NCBI GenBank assembly: GCA_032209605.1
Contig: JASFXZ010000029.1
Coordinates: 2,779,001 to 2,843,000 of the forward strand
Reading direction: 5' to 3'
Length of the DNA stretch: 64,000 nt
Origin: Mactromeris polynyma
Taxonomy: Eukaryota > Mollusca > Bivalvia > Venerida > Mactridae
Every line of letters starts with the position of its first letter. Within the stretch, counting starts at the first letter, position 1. Below, one piece after another: positions 1 to 12,900 of the stretch. Below the pieces are notes generated by a model, which saw nothing but the letters and a program-made list of their open reading frames with translations, had not been told where the DNA came from and did no database searches. The translations under genes and the position numbers were made by a program.

Positions 1-16
1 ATTGTCTTTAATATAT

Positions 17-142
17 GTTAATAAATAAGTGATTTGATATTGGCCCCGTTATTTGTCCGAGGGCAGTCGTATTGGCACGAGGCCAATACGACTGTCCCGA
101 GGACAAATAACAGGGCCAATGTCAAATCACTTATTTATTGAC
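17..142. repeat. Near-perfect 61-bp-arm palindrome
   Basis: Positions 17-77 and 82-142 are inverted copies of each other with only a few mismatches around a four-base centre. The arms carry the words CGTTATTTGTCC and CAGTCGTATTGGC. A foldback of this size, GC-richer than its AT-rich surroundings, looks like a foldback/MITE unit. No transposase and no clear target-site duplication were found. Confidence 0.8.
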
Positions 143-469
143 AATTTTATTAAATAACTTCATGTACTTATAAATAAAGGATTCAAAGTTTAAACACTAA
201 ATTTATTAAAAAAATTATTAACATATAACAAAGAACAACTCTTAAAATAAAATGGCTGCCGTTTCCGAATTTCCAGCTGCGAATCTATATCATTTTTTGG
301 CCCTGTTTAATTAGCCAATCAAATTCTTTAAAATGCGGGCCAATATCAATATCAGTTAGCGGCCCCGGGCCGAAAAGTGATATAGATATTGGCACTGTTA
401 TAGAGGAGGCCTTTGTATTATTGGACGAGGCAAATGCTGTGTTTAAGGGCTAATAATTAATAGTTATTT

Positions 470-1040
470 AATAAAGTTATATTATGCTCATACGTTTGTT
501 CATTTGTTTACCTAAACAAAAAAGAAGAATATACTTCATATAGCTAAAACCAGTGGTTAGTGCGCTGGACTTGTAACCCGGCGATCTGGGTTCGATTCCC
601 GGTCGCGGCAGGCCATACCCTTCCATGAAAATTTGACCAAAATGTCGATTTTCCGCCACATGTGGAGAAGTTGCCGGCTCCTTGTGGAAGGGTAAGTTAG
701 TACTGGTTAGAATTCAGTCCAGGAAAAACTGGTTAGGTGAACCGGCCGCCGTATAAAACTGAAATATCGTTGAGAAACGGCGTTAAACCCGATGAAACAA
801 ACATATAGCTAAAAACATCAATAAATATGCATAATCAAGTAATACACTAATAATGTATCTCTCTGTATTTTTTCAAAAACGAAGAAAGTTGTTTCTGAGA
901 TAATAAATGCTAAAGTGTAAAAAAAATAATGAAAAAACTAAAAGTAGGAACTCGCGAACTTATAAACTGGTTTAAACTGATAACTTCATTTCGCAAAATA
1001 TCATGGTTGGTTGCCATGTTCAATATTTTGTAAGTACTAT
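470..1040 (+). other. Copy A of a shared upstream leader sequence (interrupted by a SINE)
   Basis: The segment beginning ATTATGCTCATACG, followed by AATAAATATGCATAATCA and AATGTATCTCTCTGTATTT, is clearly related to 5885-6265 and 51800-52310. A SINE (550-801) is inserted in this copy. About 400 bp downstream lies a short signal-peptide-like reading frame behind a splice acceptor, the same layout as in the other two copies. It could be a duplicated promoter/5' leader or a dispersed repeat. Confidence 0.5.
550..801 (+). mobile_element. tRNA-derived SINE, 5'-truncated, with 13-bp target-site duplication
   Basis: The plus strand begins inside a tRNA-like head (CCAGTGGTTAGTGCGCTGGA, then GGTTCGATTCCCGG as B box). 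It continues through the body with CTCCACATGTGGAGAAG-type and CCTAACCAGTTTTTCCTGGA-type motifs on the reverse strand, and ends GTTAAACCCGATGAAACAAA. The flanks 537-549 and 802-814 are identical (CATATAGCTAAAA), which shows insertion by target-primed reverse transcription. The same family is present at 19151-19413. Confidence 0.85.
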
Positions 1041-1194
1041 ATATTGCATGTACTCTTGTACATATGTTATACACTACGTTTATGTGGAGGAAATATAGTT
1101 ATCTATAGTTTACTTTGATAATCTGGAAAAGCGATTTCTGTCTTTATTGGTAGAGATGCATTTGCAATAGCCTTACTGCCTCTAGAAATAAAGT

Positions 1195-1375
1195 CTTTAT
1201 TTTCATTATAATCATTTTATTATTATTATTGTTCTTGTTGCTGTTGCTGCCGCTGTTTATTATTATTATCAATATCATTATTATAACAAATATTATCATT
1301 ATTATAAATAGTATTACTATTATAAATATAATTATTATTAGTACATGTATTATTATAATTATTATTATTTCAAGA
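1195..1375. repeat. ATT-type microsatellite, imperfect
   Basis: The stretch is dominated by TTA/TAT triplets interrupted by GTTGCTGTTGCTGCCGCTG. It is simple sequence with no coding potential. Confidence 0.85.
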
Positions 1376-1430
1376 TAAAAATAATGCAGCTACTTCTGGA
1401 TGACCATTTATTTTTGATATTCATTTTCAG

Positions 1431-1552
1431 GGTGGATGATAAAGATGGAACTGTACGTTTTGGTAGCCGCGATTTGTATCAGCATACTACAGAAAACATT
1501 CTGTGTTGACTAGTGTTTGTGCTAATACTCTCCGCTGTCGGAGGTAAAATCG
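1431..1552 (+). pseudogene. Orphan signal-peptide-like exon (22 codons then stop)
   Basis: A good acceptor (TTCATTTTCAG) precedes 1431. An ATG at 1445 opens a 22-codon frame, MELYVLVAAICISILQKTFC..., with a hydrophobic core like a secretory signal peptide. It ends at TAG 1511-1513, before a possible donor GAG|GTAAAA at about 1552. No downstream coding exon was found. It lies downstream of leader copy A, as the signal-peptide exons of the SOUL gene and the C1q gene lie downstream of copies B and C. I read it as a broken or orphaned first exon; chance cannot be excluded. Confidence 0.35.
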
Positions 1553-1563
1553 GTACATATATT

Positions 1564-1930
1564 CGAGCCTCTTATTCGACAACCTTCTATCCGAATACTT
1601 GGTATCATCCGAAATATATATCTGGTCCCGATGTATCTTCTAAGGCACGTTGAATTGAAATGGGTTATTCGAAACCATGTGTTATTCGAAATAAAATTTC
1701 GGACTCGATGAATTCGAATGATCGAATCCGATGGTATGTACATCACCAGACAGGACAACATTCTATCCGAATACTTGGTATCATCCGAAATATATATCTG
1801 GTCCCGATGTATCTTCGTAGGCACGTCGAATTAAAATGGGTTATTCGAAACCATGTATTGTTCGAAATAAAATTTCGGACTCGATGAATTCGAATGATCG
1901 AATCTGATGGTATGTACATCACCAGACAGC
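1564..1930. mobile_element. Tandemly duplicated pogo/Tc1-like MITE (TTCGAC...ATCCGAATAC family)
   Basis: Two copies of a segment of about 176 bp start near 1564 and 1757. Both contain TTCTATCCGAATACTTGGTA, CCCGATGTATCTTC and TTCGAATGATCGAATC. The same sequence with fuller ends CAGTCGGACCTCGTT is seen at 14168, 20640, 36529, 58837 and 59187. Both copies end with GTATGTACATCACCAGACA, so the duplication includes flanking DNA. Confidence 0.75.
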
Positions 1931-4900
1931 ACTTGGCGTATAAGATATAGAAAAAACAAATGTGTATGTACTTAACCATTTGATATTATGCAAGAAATTA
2001 GCTGATCTTGAACTATTTATGTTTAAACAAACATTTCATACAAAGTGTGCCTTCAAAACAAAATGTTCTTACATTTATAATACAATGTAGTGGCTTGTGA
2101 TAAATTTGTTTTATCCATGTCTGTCCCAACAATTCAAAATATCTCAAAGACAGACATATGGGATCATAATTACTGTTCTTGCGCAAAAATATTTTTGGGA
2201 GATTTTCGATGACAATTCACTTTTTTATTAGTGAAGTAATTAAATTTATGTGTAACATATTATGAAGTATATTAATGTTCATTTTATTTAAACCACAAGA
2301 GATTGTCACAAGATTGTACTACATATACTATAGAAGAGACAAAGGGGGGAAACTCTTGAAGGGATAAAGGGAGAGAACTCTTGAAGGGATTAAGGGAGAG
2401 AACTCGTGACAATTTCATAATTGATTCAAACAACCTTACCATACTTTTTTCCTATTGAGCGTATCTCAACCATCATTCTACACATTTCTACTCATACCTT
2501 GCTTTCAAATGACTTTACACGAAAGACCTAAGATTAAAAAAACGAACTTAAGTTTATACTTAAATTAAGTTCACCTATTATTTTTAATTACTGACTACAA
2601 AATAGTTTACTGCGATGAAAATATATTATCTTAACAGCCTTAGTGTCACACCGATCAAAATCGAGACTGAGAGATATGCAAATATAAAACTTAAAGATCG
2701 TAAACGTGACTTTTGTAATATTTTGGAAGACGAACTTCATGAACTAGACTGTTGTGTGTACAACGACTTAAGATTACACCTATTTGAGCAAGCAACCATT
2801 TGAGAACTTTTCATAATAAGTATAATGTAGACAAACTAGTAATGCTATTCACACATCCATCGTTGATTCGTATATGTGCCAAAACCTACTTTAATAGTTT
2901 ACAAAGACGTAGCTTTTATATGTGTAAATAATGTCGAACATTTTTCTAACTGCTATTGTTGCTAATTTTACATATTTTGAGAATCAGCTGCTTATACGTT
3001 CACTCTCGATCTGATCGAGGCTGATAACTGTTTTTCTATTTTTTATACAAATGTTGTATTTATTTTATGCTTCGTGTTGGTCTTTTTTTATTTTTTACTT
3101 ATTGATTACATCAAATATCCACATCGAATGCCTTAATATTTTACATAACGTCATTTATGTGACGTCATAATCGCTTTGATAATTTCACTGTGAAATATCG
3201 GAAAGCATTGACCTAAGTGTATTTTATTTTCATGACATTTGAAATAACATTTTTTTTGAAATTGTCCAATTGTGTGTATGTATCTTTTACATTATGTTTT
3301 ATTTCATGATTTTAAATATTGTTTTATGTTTACATTTAATGCTGGTCATTGATATACTGTGATAACATGTTAACACTATACTAGTAGTCAATCGTAACAC
3401 CTCGGAATTTCCGTAACAATTCGGGAAGAGACCTCGAAGGTACGTGTATGAATATGCCTAAAATCTCGGTACGTGATGCGGTTTTCTTAAACTGTTAACT
3501 ATAAGGCATCTAACCAGGGGCACACATTTCAACAATATCTAAGATGTGTTGGGTTCCTCGTAAACTAATGTTTTTAAGATCTCTGTCATACTTTCCACAG
3601 AGACTACATACATTCACTTTCTGCAGCCATTTTGGAACTACTTTCTCCCACGTTACTTCCGAGGACTACTTTTTTTTAAATAGCCGAGGTGATCCGATTG
3701 TAAATATGTACATTGTTCGTCTAATTCTCATTTGCACTGTTTTCATTATTGTGCTAAAATGCAAAGAAAATACAAATTGTTTTGTGTTACTGTCTTTTTA
3801 CATTATACTTTGATTTGTATTTGTATTAAAACATTTGTATTAATTGTAAGTTTTAACTGTCTGTTTACATTCCATCGAAATTTACTCGTTATTCCATATT
3901 TCTTTAAAATGTATATTTTGATTAAATGTTTCTGAAATAAAATGTAAAATCGGAGGTCGTCTCATTTTATGTCGATGTTGCATTTTTTGTGTTATTATTT
4001 ATAAAACAATTTTAAACAACAATGCATAACTGGGCAGTGAACCAAAATAGCTCTCTGAACTGGAAGTCAGATTTGCCATTGTCTTTGTTCCTGATTTAGG
4101 AATTCGTGTACACTTTTGTTTCATCTTTAACACCAGACTAAATAAAAACTAGACAATTTTAAACAAAATCTTAATTGTGAAAATTTAGATATGCCTTCCC
4201 AGTTTAGATGTCAAAACCAATGTCAAAATAAGTTTTGCTTAACAAGAAAGCGTTCATCCAGACAGTTTTCTTATACGATCAAAAAGTGAGGTTTTGCTTC
4301 CCGAACGGGAATTAAAATCACATTTACTGATTGGGAAGCAAGAAAGGGGAATCCCCTGATTTCCCGTTCAGGGAGTTTCTCCTACTGCTATATCAAGTAC
4401 TCTAGATAATTGCTGCCTGAGCTACAAACCAGTGCTCGTGACTAATTTATAAATTTCGTGGTCAAATCGTGCAAGTGGGTCTCGAAGCCAGGACCCGATT
4501 GGGTTTGGAGTTGGGCGATCGTGTCTAAATAAATATACACCGGATTGGTATAACTATGGGATTTTCTCTCTAAGCCTGTGGTATAAACTACAATATACTG
4601 TTAACATCTTGCTCGTATCGCAATGGAAACAAATCCAGGATAGAACGTCGGACTGAACATTCAATAGATCTATAATTATATTATGTGTGTACCCCTGGTA
4701 AAACCCATATTTAGCGAATTCCGGATCCTGTCTATTTAAAACGCTCTTGAAAGCAATTTGATCAGGAAATTGTCATTTGTTAACATTAGCCAATCGGACA
4801 CTTCGGTAATATTTATACATGTACAACACTCAATATACCTGAAACACTTATGAATAATAAATGTGACTAACAATAGGTCACACAAAAGGATCTTTGTGGT

Positions 4901-5880
4901 AAGAACTATACATATCCTTTATTATAAGTACACGCTCACTCCAATACGTCCAATCAGCGGTCTCCATTTTAACTCCCTTAATCATATATACAACATCCTT
5001 GTGATTCAATCGGTCTAAACCGGACAGACAATCGTTTGACTTTTTATTTTGATAGAAAGAACCACAATATCGCTCTTATCTATATCTTTTATCATGACGC
5101 CATATGCAAATTTAACCATACACTGAACAAATTTTCTAAACTTCCATGTTATAAAATACAAATTTACAAAACCGGTTTTACATGCCGACTTTAACATTGG
5201 CATTCTAGTATTATACATAGTACTCTATCGACTTTCACAAAGAAAATACCTATTTATCGTCATGGTTGGCCACGCGTGACGGTAAGTACGATTTTCAACT
5301 TTTGGCACGATGACCACGTGTAAGGTGTAGTTAGCGGTGAAATTCAATTAGCGATGCAATCCACGTTGTATGTCCAACACGAAAATCAGAAAAGATGCCG
5401 ACAAAGGCCACTGAAGAAAGTGCCAGGGCCGTCGGTATGATTGATGGTGGTACTCCGATCTGACAGATATGACTAACGTTATAAATGATTTAATCAATTC
5501 ATATAGAATTCGGAAAATAATTATAAAAATACATATTTTTTGTATTATTGACTACTTTTTTATTAATATTTCTGGTAGCCGGTCTGTTCGGAAACCAAAT
5601 TTTTCATAACGTTACGAAACGATACGACTGATAGCCGTAACTGAACGCAGGGCAGGTGTCCCTAAACGTGATGTTTGAACTCATTGAGAGATAATTGATT
5701 AACTTACTGTCCAATGGTCTCGTGTCCAAAATTGAATTTAGTACAATTGTTAACACCACATTATATCATTACATCACCTTATATAAATCTTATCTTAGCG
5801 ATAGGGATACCGTGTATAAATAGATGTGGATTCGAACTTTTCATAGGGACCTACAACTACAAACGTAAGTTTACAATTTT
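1931..5880. other. Intergenic DNA, no supported gene
   Basis: The stretch is AT-rich. It contains one foldback MITE (2295-2412) and a partly palindromic stretch near 4262-4375 (TTCCCGAACGGGA against TTTCCCGTTCAGGGA). Short open frames at 2615-2803 and 3544-3813 lack splice context, domains and homology that I recognise. Confidence 0.5.
2295..2412. mobile_element. Foldback MITE, GAGTTCTCTCCCTTTATCCC family
   Basis: It starts ACAAGAGATTGTCACAAG, ends GGGAGAGAACTCGTGACAAT, and contains the repeated word GAAGGGATAAAGGGAGAGAA. The same arms recur at 7655, 13798, 15470, 15739 and 62716, usually as inverted repeats. Confidence 0.7.
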
Positions 5881-5884
5881 GCAA

Positions 5885-6265
5885 TACTATGTTATTTATT
5901 TAAAGATATAATATGCTCATTTTTGTGTTCATTTGTTTAATGCCTATACAAATATGAAAAATATACTTTACTCTAGTTAAAACTTTAATAAATATGCATT
6001 ATCACATAATACATTTATAATGTATGTCTCTGTATTTGTCGAAAAAAGTTTGTATTATCATAAAATTTAAAAAAAACTTCCATTTTTTACAAGCGGTTGT
6101 CTGTTAGTTGTCTGTTAGTAATATGATTAAACAAGATTGTTTTAAACGGTTACACATGGAAAAAGTTCTTATTAATGGTGTTTTAGAATATATAACAATA
6201 CTGGATGAACCCCATTATAAAGATGTTAGGTTCAGATGAGCCAGATACATCTTTCATGAAAAATA
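5885..6265 (+). promoter_or_regulatory. Copy B of the shared upstream leader, before the SOUL gene
   Basis: Contains TAATATGCTCATTTTTGTGTTC, AATAAATATGCATTATCA and the later word CAGATACATCTTTCATGAAA. All of these are matched at 51800-52310 (GATGAACCAGATACATCTTTAAGA) and in part at 470-1040. It lies about 0.7-1.1 kb upstream of the ATG exon of the SOUL gene. A role as promoter or 5' UTR exon is inferred only from position and recurrence. Confidence 0.4.
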
Positions 6266-6360
6266 ACTAAAGTGATTTTTTAACGAATCTCGCTGTAGAA
6301 TGTATCATTTGACCCACCGCAGGTTTGTTTAGTGTATTTACTCGGGTGGAAACTTGAATA

Positions 6361-6480
6361 CAGTAAAACCTCAATAATAAGACCACCCTTTGGACTCTTG
6401 AAAACTGGTTTTTTAATTGAGTTGGTCTTGATATTGAGGTTGAATAAATGGCAAAACAGTGAAAATGGACTAGATTGAAT
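6361..6480. mobile_element. Tc1-like MITE, CAGTAAAACCTC family, truncated
   Basis: Opens CAGTAAAACCTCAATAATAA and keeps GACCACCCTTTGGACTCTTG, and then loses the other terminal repeat. Family members at 32652, 34901, 48987, 50844 and 60692 have CAGTAAAACCTC/GAGGTTTTACTG ends, some beside TA. Confidence 0.75.
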
Positions 6481-6537
6481 CAATAATATTATTTATTTAT
6501 CATTTCCGGTCGTTTCTTGTTTCTTAAAATTATATAA

Positions 6538-6584
6538 TATGGCGTTATAATACGGCGTTATAATACGGCGTTATAATACGGTGC
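6538..6584. repeat. 13-bp tandem repeat (GGCGTTATAATAC)
   Basis: Three direct copies of GGCGTTATAATAC plus a partial one lie between the upstream leader and the first SOUL exon. Confidence 0.85.
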
Positions 6585-6979
6585 ACATTGTCCGAATAAG
6601 AGATTCTAATTTAAAATGACAGAAAATACGTATGCGACGGCAGAAAAAATAAATAATTATACGTATTTACATCAAAATTAGCGAAATTATTTGTTCCAAA
6701 TTTTATTCTCATTATTTACATTGGTTTTACTTCACTCCATGCAGTGTACGACATAATATTGTCTGCCACACAAGTTAAAGGGTTATTTAATTCAACATGT
6801 ATAATCGCTGTCAATAAGTTTGGCTGATTAATAATGTCTACATGCGAAATACTCAAACGACGTAAAAGACCACTTAGTAGACACCAATACGATACATTTT
6901 ATCTGTTTAAAATTAAAATTGGTTACAGATAGTTTGTCTATATTTTTAAAATTCCGACTAATTTTTTTCTACTTCCAGA

Positions 6980-9900
6980 ATGATGACAGTTATTTTGTTA
7001 CTTTGCGCATGCGCCGCTGTTTCCATGGCAATGTCCATTGAATACAAACAGGAGATTGTACATACAAATTTCGAAGAACCGCCAGCATTTTGTCACCAAC
7101 TTGATTGTCCGAAATTTGAAGTCGTCAAAACGTTCAAAGTAAGTAAAATGTTTGCTGTGAGGTTTTATGAAGTTTATATTCTTGTGTGTTTTTTTCAGTG
7201 AATCGAAGATTATTCATAATTTAAATTATAATAAAGACCCGTGCATTTCTTCTGGTATGAGGGTTTAAATATCGTGAATTTACTAAAATTGACTTCTACT
7301 GAACTGGTTAAATCGAACCTGGATCTGCCGGATGACTGTCTAGCGCTCTACCAACTGAGCTAGCCGGTCGGACTCCCAGTCCTTGAAACAAAGTTACGAC
7401 TTTTATTAATTACTCCCAATAACTGTACTTTGGGTTACTAACCAGTTCTCGCTCCTTATTCAATGATTGTCGCTTTGACGTTGATATGCTAATGTGAACA
7501 TTATCCACGGAAACACACGAGCGGAAAATCGAGTTTCCATGTTCTAAATTTCTTCGGATTTGATATGGAAGCTCTTTCAAAAAAAAACTACTTCATATTC
7601 TGCTAAAAGGTCATGGCAACAATATTGTAACAATGATTACCATCTCCTGTGGTAAAATACACAGTATGCAAACTCCTGTGGTAAAACACAGACTATTGTC
7701 GCGAGTTCTTTCCCTTTATCCCTTCTAAAGTTCACTCCCTTTATTGCACGGCGTATCAACGCCGGGCATATATTGGTTACGTTAGAACTGTGCACTGGTG
7801 TAATGGGCTCGCGCATGCGCCGTATTAACCGTTAGTCTGGATTACCTGCCTCTACACTCTGTTACTATTTGAATTATAGTACGCAGGGAACCAGACTTTA
7901 TTAACCGTTAGCTCTCTGATATTACCGTACCACTTGGTTACTCTACGTAGTTGGCCGAGGTTTTCGAATGGCGTTTCAATCTCCTACGCAAAACAAATAT
8001 GTCATATTTAATAATACTAATTGTTATTAATATTAGTATTATCAAAATATAATCATAATATAAAACTGAGGCGAATCGTTATACAACTGTGGCGAATCGT
8101 TATTAAAATGAGGCGAATCGTTATGTGGCGAATCGTTAGTAATTCCCAGTAATCTCCCCTTATATCGGTGTGTCAAAACAACGATCGATCCTCGATAGTT
8201 TGCAGAATAAATACTACTTCAGGTATGTGTTAAATATAATCATTCAATCATATTATAAAATGTATACGCATAAGCATAATCAAGAAAATGTATATTGTAT
8301 TTGAAGTGATAGGATAATATGAAATAGTTGTACATGTACTTTCAGTTTCAGTGTTACTCCAGGTGGGTGGGGTGAATAGTTTAGATTTAAAAATGATTTT
8401 TGCTGATTTTTCTTATTCGCTGATATTATTCATGATTTTTAGTTGCTTTATATAAGAACACAAATTCTTATGCGCACTGAATTACTTGCTATGGTAGCTT
8501 TTGCAAAGTCTGCCAGGAGCCTTTAGTTCTAGTCCAGGTTGAGCCACATTTTTGTTAAATCTGTCTACCCACTAACCGTTCTAGTAACTTCTACTGTTTA
8601 GTTTTTTATTCAAACATTTTGTGGATATCAAATTTGTGACTATAGGCCTGTTTTAGCCAAATTAAATTGTGCATTAACTAATGTATTTAAAAATGTAGTT
8701 GCTATGTAGAACAAATGTAGTTTGACCATTGTTTAATTTAATTTCAGAAATAACTCCAGTTGACAACCATGGTGCCTTTCTGGTAGCGATCGCCTCCTTC
8801 ATAGTATGCAGGATGAACGGACAAGCATGTATATGCTTACGCCAAAACCTGTAAGTATTTTAGAAGGAATTTGTCTGGGTGAACTTAATAACTGCATTAA
8901 ATGATTAATCCATTAATCTCACAGCCTAATAACTTAGCCTATAGGCTATACAGATGTTACAAACAAAGAATTAATGAATATTTATAAAATTTTACCCACG
9001 CAGTCAATTGGAATACCTTTGCTGTGAATTTTGAGTACAAGTCAACTGTTAGTTGTCAACTTCATGTTTTTGTCAGTGTCAGAATTTAAGGCGCACAGGT
9101 GACCTAAGGTCCTAGTTAAGATTGGCCAATTTCATTTTCAACCCATTTTGCAATGAAAATATCCCAGTTTCCATTTAAGCTTGACCACATTTAATTAATT
9201 TTTCAGATAATTGTTTACATTTCATGCAAGTGAATACATTTGTATAACATAAATTATGTTGTTTTCCATTCTGAAAACAGAACAGAACAGTCTGCTTTGG
9301 AGTTTAACTTTTTTCATAAACAATGTTCACACAGGTCTTGAGAAGTCCTTTGATTTGATGCCTACTCCTTGAAAACTACTTCATTTTTGTAACAGCCAAA
9401 AACTCCTGAAAAGTAAATGATTTTTGAAAAAAAATTTTTTGGTAAATTCCTCTTGAATTCTCCTGCTGTGAATAGGAAAAGGACAAAAAACCCATTCCAA
9501 CAATGATGAAATCAGAAGTACTAGTCATCAATACAATATTTCTGACAACAAATCATTTAAAACATGTACTTAAAAAATTTAAACATCATTCTTATAATGT
9601 TGTCAAATAAGTGATTTGTATGCTTTTATTTATTATAATATGTAAAAAATCTAAATGCTGAGATTTTAGTTATTTGTGAAGTTATGGAGCAAATTAAATA
9701 ATGTGGAATGCATGGCATATAATGTTAGAAGTCCAAATCTGTCAATATTGTGATAATGCATACTTTTAAGTAAGTAAAATCTTACATACGACAGTATAAA
9801 ATGTTAACCGAAGTATTCAGAATTTCAATTGTGATTATCAATTCCCAGTATAGAGGCAAGCCTTTTCTTATTTAGATCACCTGCACAATGCCCATTCTTA

Positions 9901-12900
9901 CATAATTACATATTTTATTTTGAATAGAATGAGCCATCAGTTTGTTGTTGTCGAGTTTGTCCTTGATAAGTCAGTAGGGGTTGTGCACTGCAGCTGTTTG
10001 GAAGATAGCCATCAGGTAAGAATATACATGTAGTACATGTAAACTACACCCTCAAGCTATATTAACATTTAAAGCAGAAACTAGCAAAAGTGTTTTGTTC
10101 TGACCTTAAGTAATAGACCAGTGGTCATAGAGAATGTTGACCCCTGCATGAATTTCAATGAAATTTCACAAGATTGACGGCATTAACTCTAGTTTCACAT
10201 ATCATCACCAAATTCCACTTGGATGATTTTTTACTTAGTTATGACCCTTTGTTGTTCTTCTACATAAAGTTGATATGGAGAAGTTGTCTGCTCTTCATCT
10301 CCAATATCACTGATTAGATTTTAACAAAACGCCACAGGAGTTTTCGGTATGGAGTCTAGTTGTGCTTAAAGTCACCATGTTTTGGTCAGATGTTTTTGAC
10401 CGAGTTGCACTGTTTGCAGTATTTTTACTTTTAATCCTATAAATTGATTTTGGGGGACATATATTGACTAAAAACAACCTTCAAGTTATCACATTCACTT
10501 CATTCCAACCTGTTTTTAAACTGTTAACAGCACTTACATTTTTATACCATTCCTACTTCTATGTTTTTTAAATTCTTGGCTATACTTTTACCTCTTTTAA
10601 CTATTCTTAGCGGCTTGACGCGCAATATTGTCCAAGTCCTCGCAAGAGGTTCAACAACAAAGAAAGATTGACAGAGAGAATAGTAATCAGTAATTAATTG
10701 TATAACCACTATTATCAGTGGAACAAAGTTTCTTTTAAAAAATGCAGCTGTATTCCTGTATGACCCCAATATTTGGAAATGACCCTCAGATGTGAAAACT
10801 AGGACTTCATAATGGCCCTCAATTATAACAGCTGAGTGAAAACACTGCCTTCCAAGACTTTTTATCCCCATTTTGGGGGTGAATAGTCTAAGCAATGTGT
10901 TATATATTGAGAGGGCTCACCTGTATTTAAATACATGCATTATTACTGAGACTAAAGGAATAATAGGGGTGATAATATAAAATGATATGTATAAATCTAA
11001 TTTCTAATACTTCTAAAACGTATTTAAGTATAATTATTGAAATTTGGCTGATAAATACATACAAAGAAGTGAACATATATATATATATATCAAACTGATT
11101 ACGTTGATTAAATTGTCTTTAATTACTTTTAAAGCTATATTTCATGTTCAGTCATTTACCAAATCATATATTGCAGCTTCTTTTGATTTTAATTTCAAAA
11201 GTAAAAGTTTGCATTGTTTGTTGAGGTATGAAATTATACATTGTTCTCTCAAACTATTTATTTCATTAGACATTGTATAATTCTATTTTAACAAGCAATA
11301 CTTCATTGTCACTTCTTATTTGCCTTACAGTGGGGGCATAAAAATGTTTATATACACTGCTCATTACTATAATCAGTTACTTAGCTGTGACATTAAACTA
11401 GATGTTGTTGTTCAAACAGAAATAAGGAGATTTATTCAAATGTATTTTTTACACATGGTGGTTGAAACATGGTAATAATTGGGCATTATTTTTTTACCAT
11501 GTTGAGTAGTGCATGTGTATCATATACATCATAGGTATATGAAATCATCAATTTATTTCTTTGTTATTTGCTTGACTAGGGATCATAAAATTATTTATCT
11601 AATCTGAAAATATTGACTTTTATCACCAATATTGAAAGGATGTACCTTAGAGTCCCACTGGATCAGAGTCTGTTGATAAGGAAACTAGAGATGCTTGATT
11701 TAAATCACATCATTCTTAACAAGTCAAAAGGTGTTGATTAAATCACACTGTTTTTTTAACATGAAGATAAAGGAATTTTGATCTATAAATTAACAATCTG
11801 ATTTTAGAATAAACATCATATTAATAATGTAATTCACAAAACTTTGATTATACTGAAAGTGGGGGTGAAAAGTCTAGGGTCTATCAAAATTGGGGTGTGA
11901 AAGGTCTTAAGGAAAGAAATGACTTCGGTGTGGAATGTCTGGAATTCAGCGCTTATAATGGTATGAGCAAACTTCTTCTGCAATATGTTTTCTCATTTAT
12001 AACCCTATTACACAGCACCCATCCCCCTTCATGCATTTAAGGCTCAACCACCGTGGGCGGCTCTCTTACTCCACACCACAACACTCTTCCTCATTTAAGC
12101 ATTTAGGCTCAACCACTGTGGGCTGGCAAACACCGTTGCCACCATTTAAGTAATTCAATAGGAAAAACTGGACCCAATATTTGACTTGAACCAAAGACCT
12201 CCTAAATACTAGTACAGCTTACCAGGTTGCCGCCTTACCCCACATCACTTCACTTCTCCCTCTTCCAGCATTTGAGACCATTTAAGTCATTCAAGGGGAA
12301 AAATGCACCCAATATTGGACTTGAACCGAAGACCTCCTAAATACGAGTACGGCTTACCAGGTTGCCGCCTAACCCCACACCACTTCAATTCTCCATCTTC
12401 CAGCATTTGAGGCTCAATCGTCAAACACCCCTGCCACATATAAGTAATTCTAGGAGAAAACATGTACCCAATGTAGGGCTTGAAAAGCTTTTTACACACA
12501 TCAATTACATAATACAAATGTAATGACTCTTTTTCTGCTATCACTTTATCGTTTCAGGTTTTCATGATATATTCACAAGATGCTTCATAAAAGTCACCTC
12601 GGGTACAACAAGAAATAGGCTGTAAATTTACAAACAGTGGTCTACAAGTCATAAATACTTCTTGGAAAATACTCTTGAAGTTTTCCTTGTACATTTTAAA
12701 TCCAATTAACATTTTGTTACTGAAATAATTACAATCTGTGATTGACTAAGTAAACAATTGTGTAGTACTTAAACTAGTTGACAGTTTTCTATCAATCTTG
12801 AAATTTAGGATTTGAAATGCAGTTCTATTTGAATAAAATTGTAATCACTGGTATATAGTGTGTGTATTGTTTTTTCCAACTTGGTTATCTAGATATGGCA

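Noticed and set aside
477..659. 60-residue minus-strand frame with GLPRPGIEPRSPG
   Set aside because: This is the translation of a tRNA-like SINE head, repeated at 19295-19495.
2615..2803. 62-residue plus-strand frame
   Set aside because: Isolated, no splice sites of good quality, no recognised family.
3544..3813. 89-residue plus-strand frame before an AATAAA
   Set aside because: Low-complexity, no acceptor or homology recognised; the AATAAA at about 3936 is expected by chance in AT-rich DNA.
7312..7372. Possible tRNA gene on the minus strand
   Set aside because: Same head as full SINEs in this window; no acceptor-stem pairing seen.
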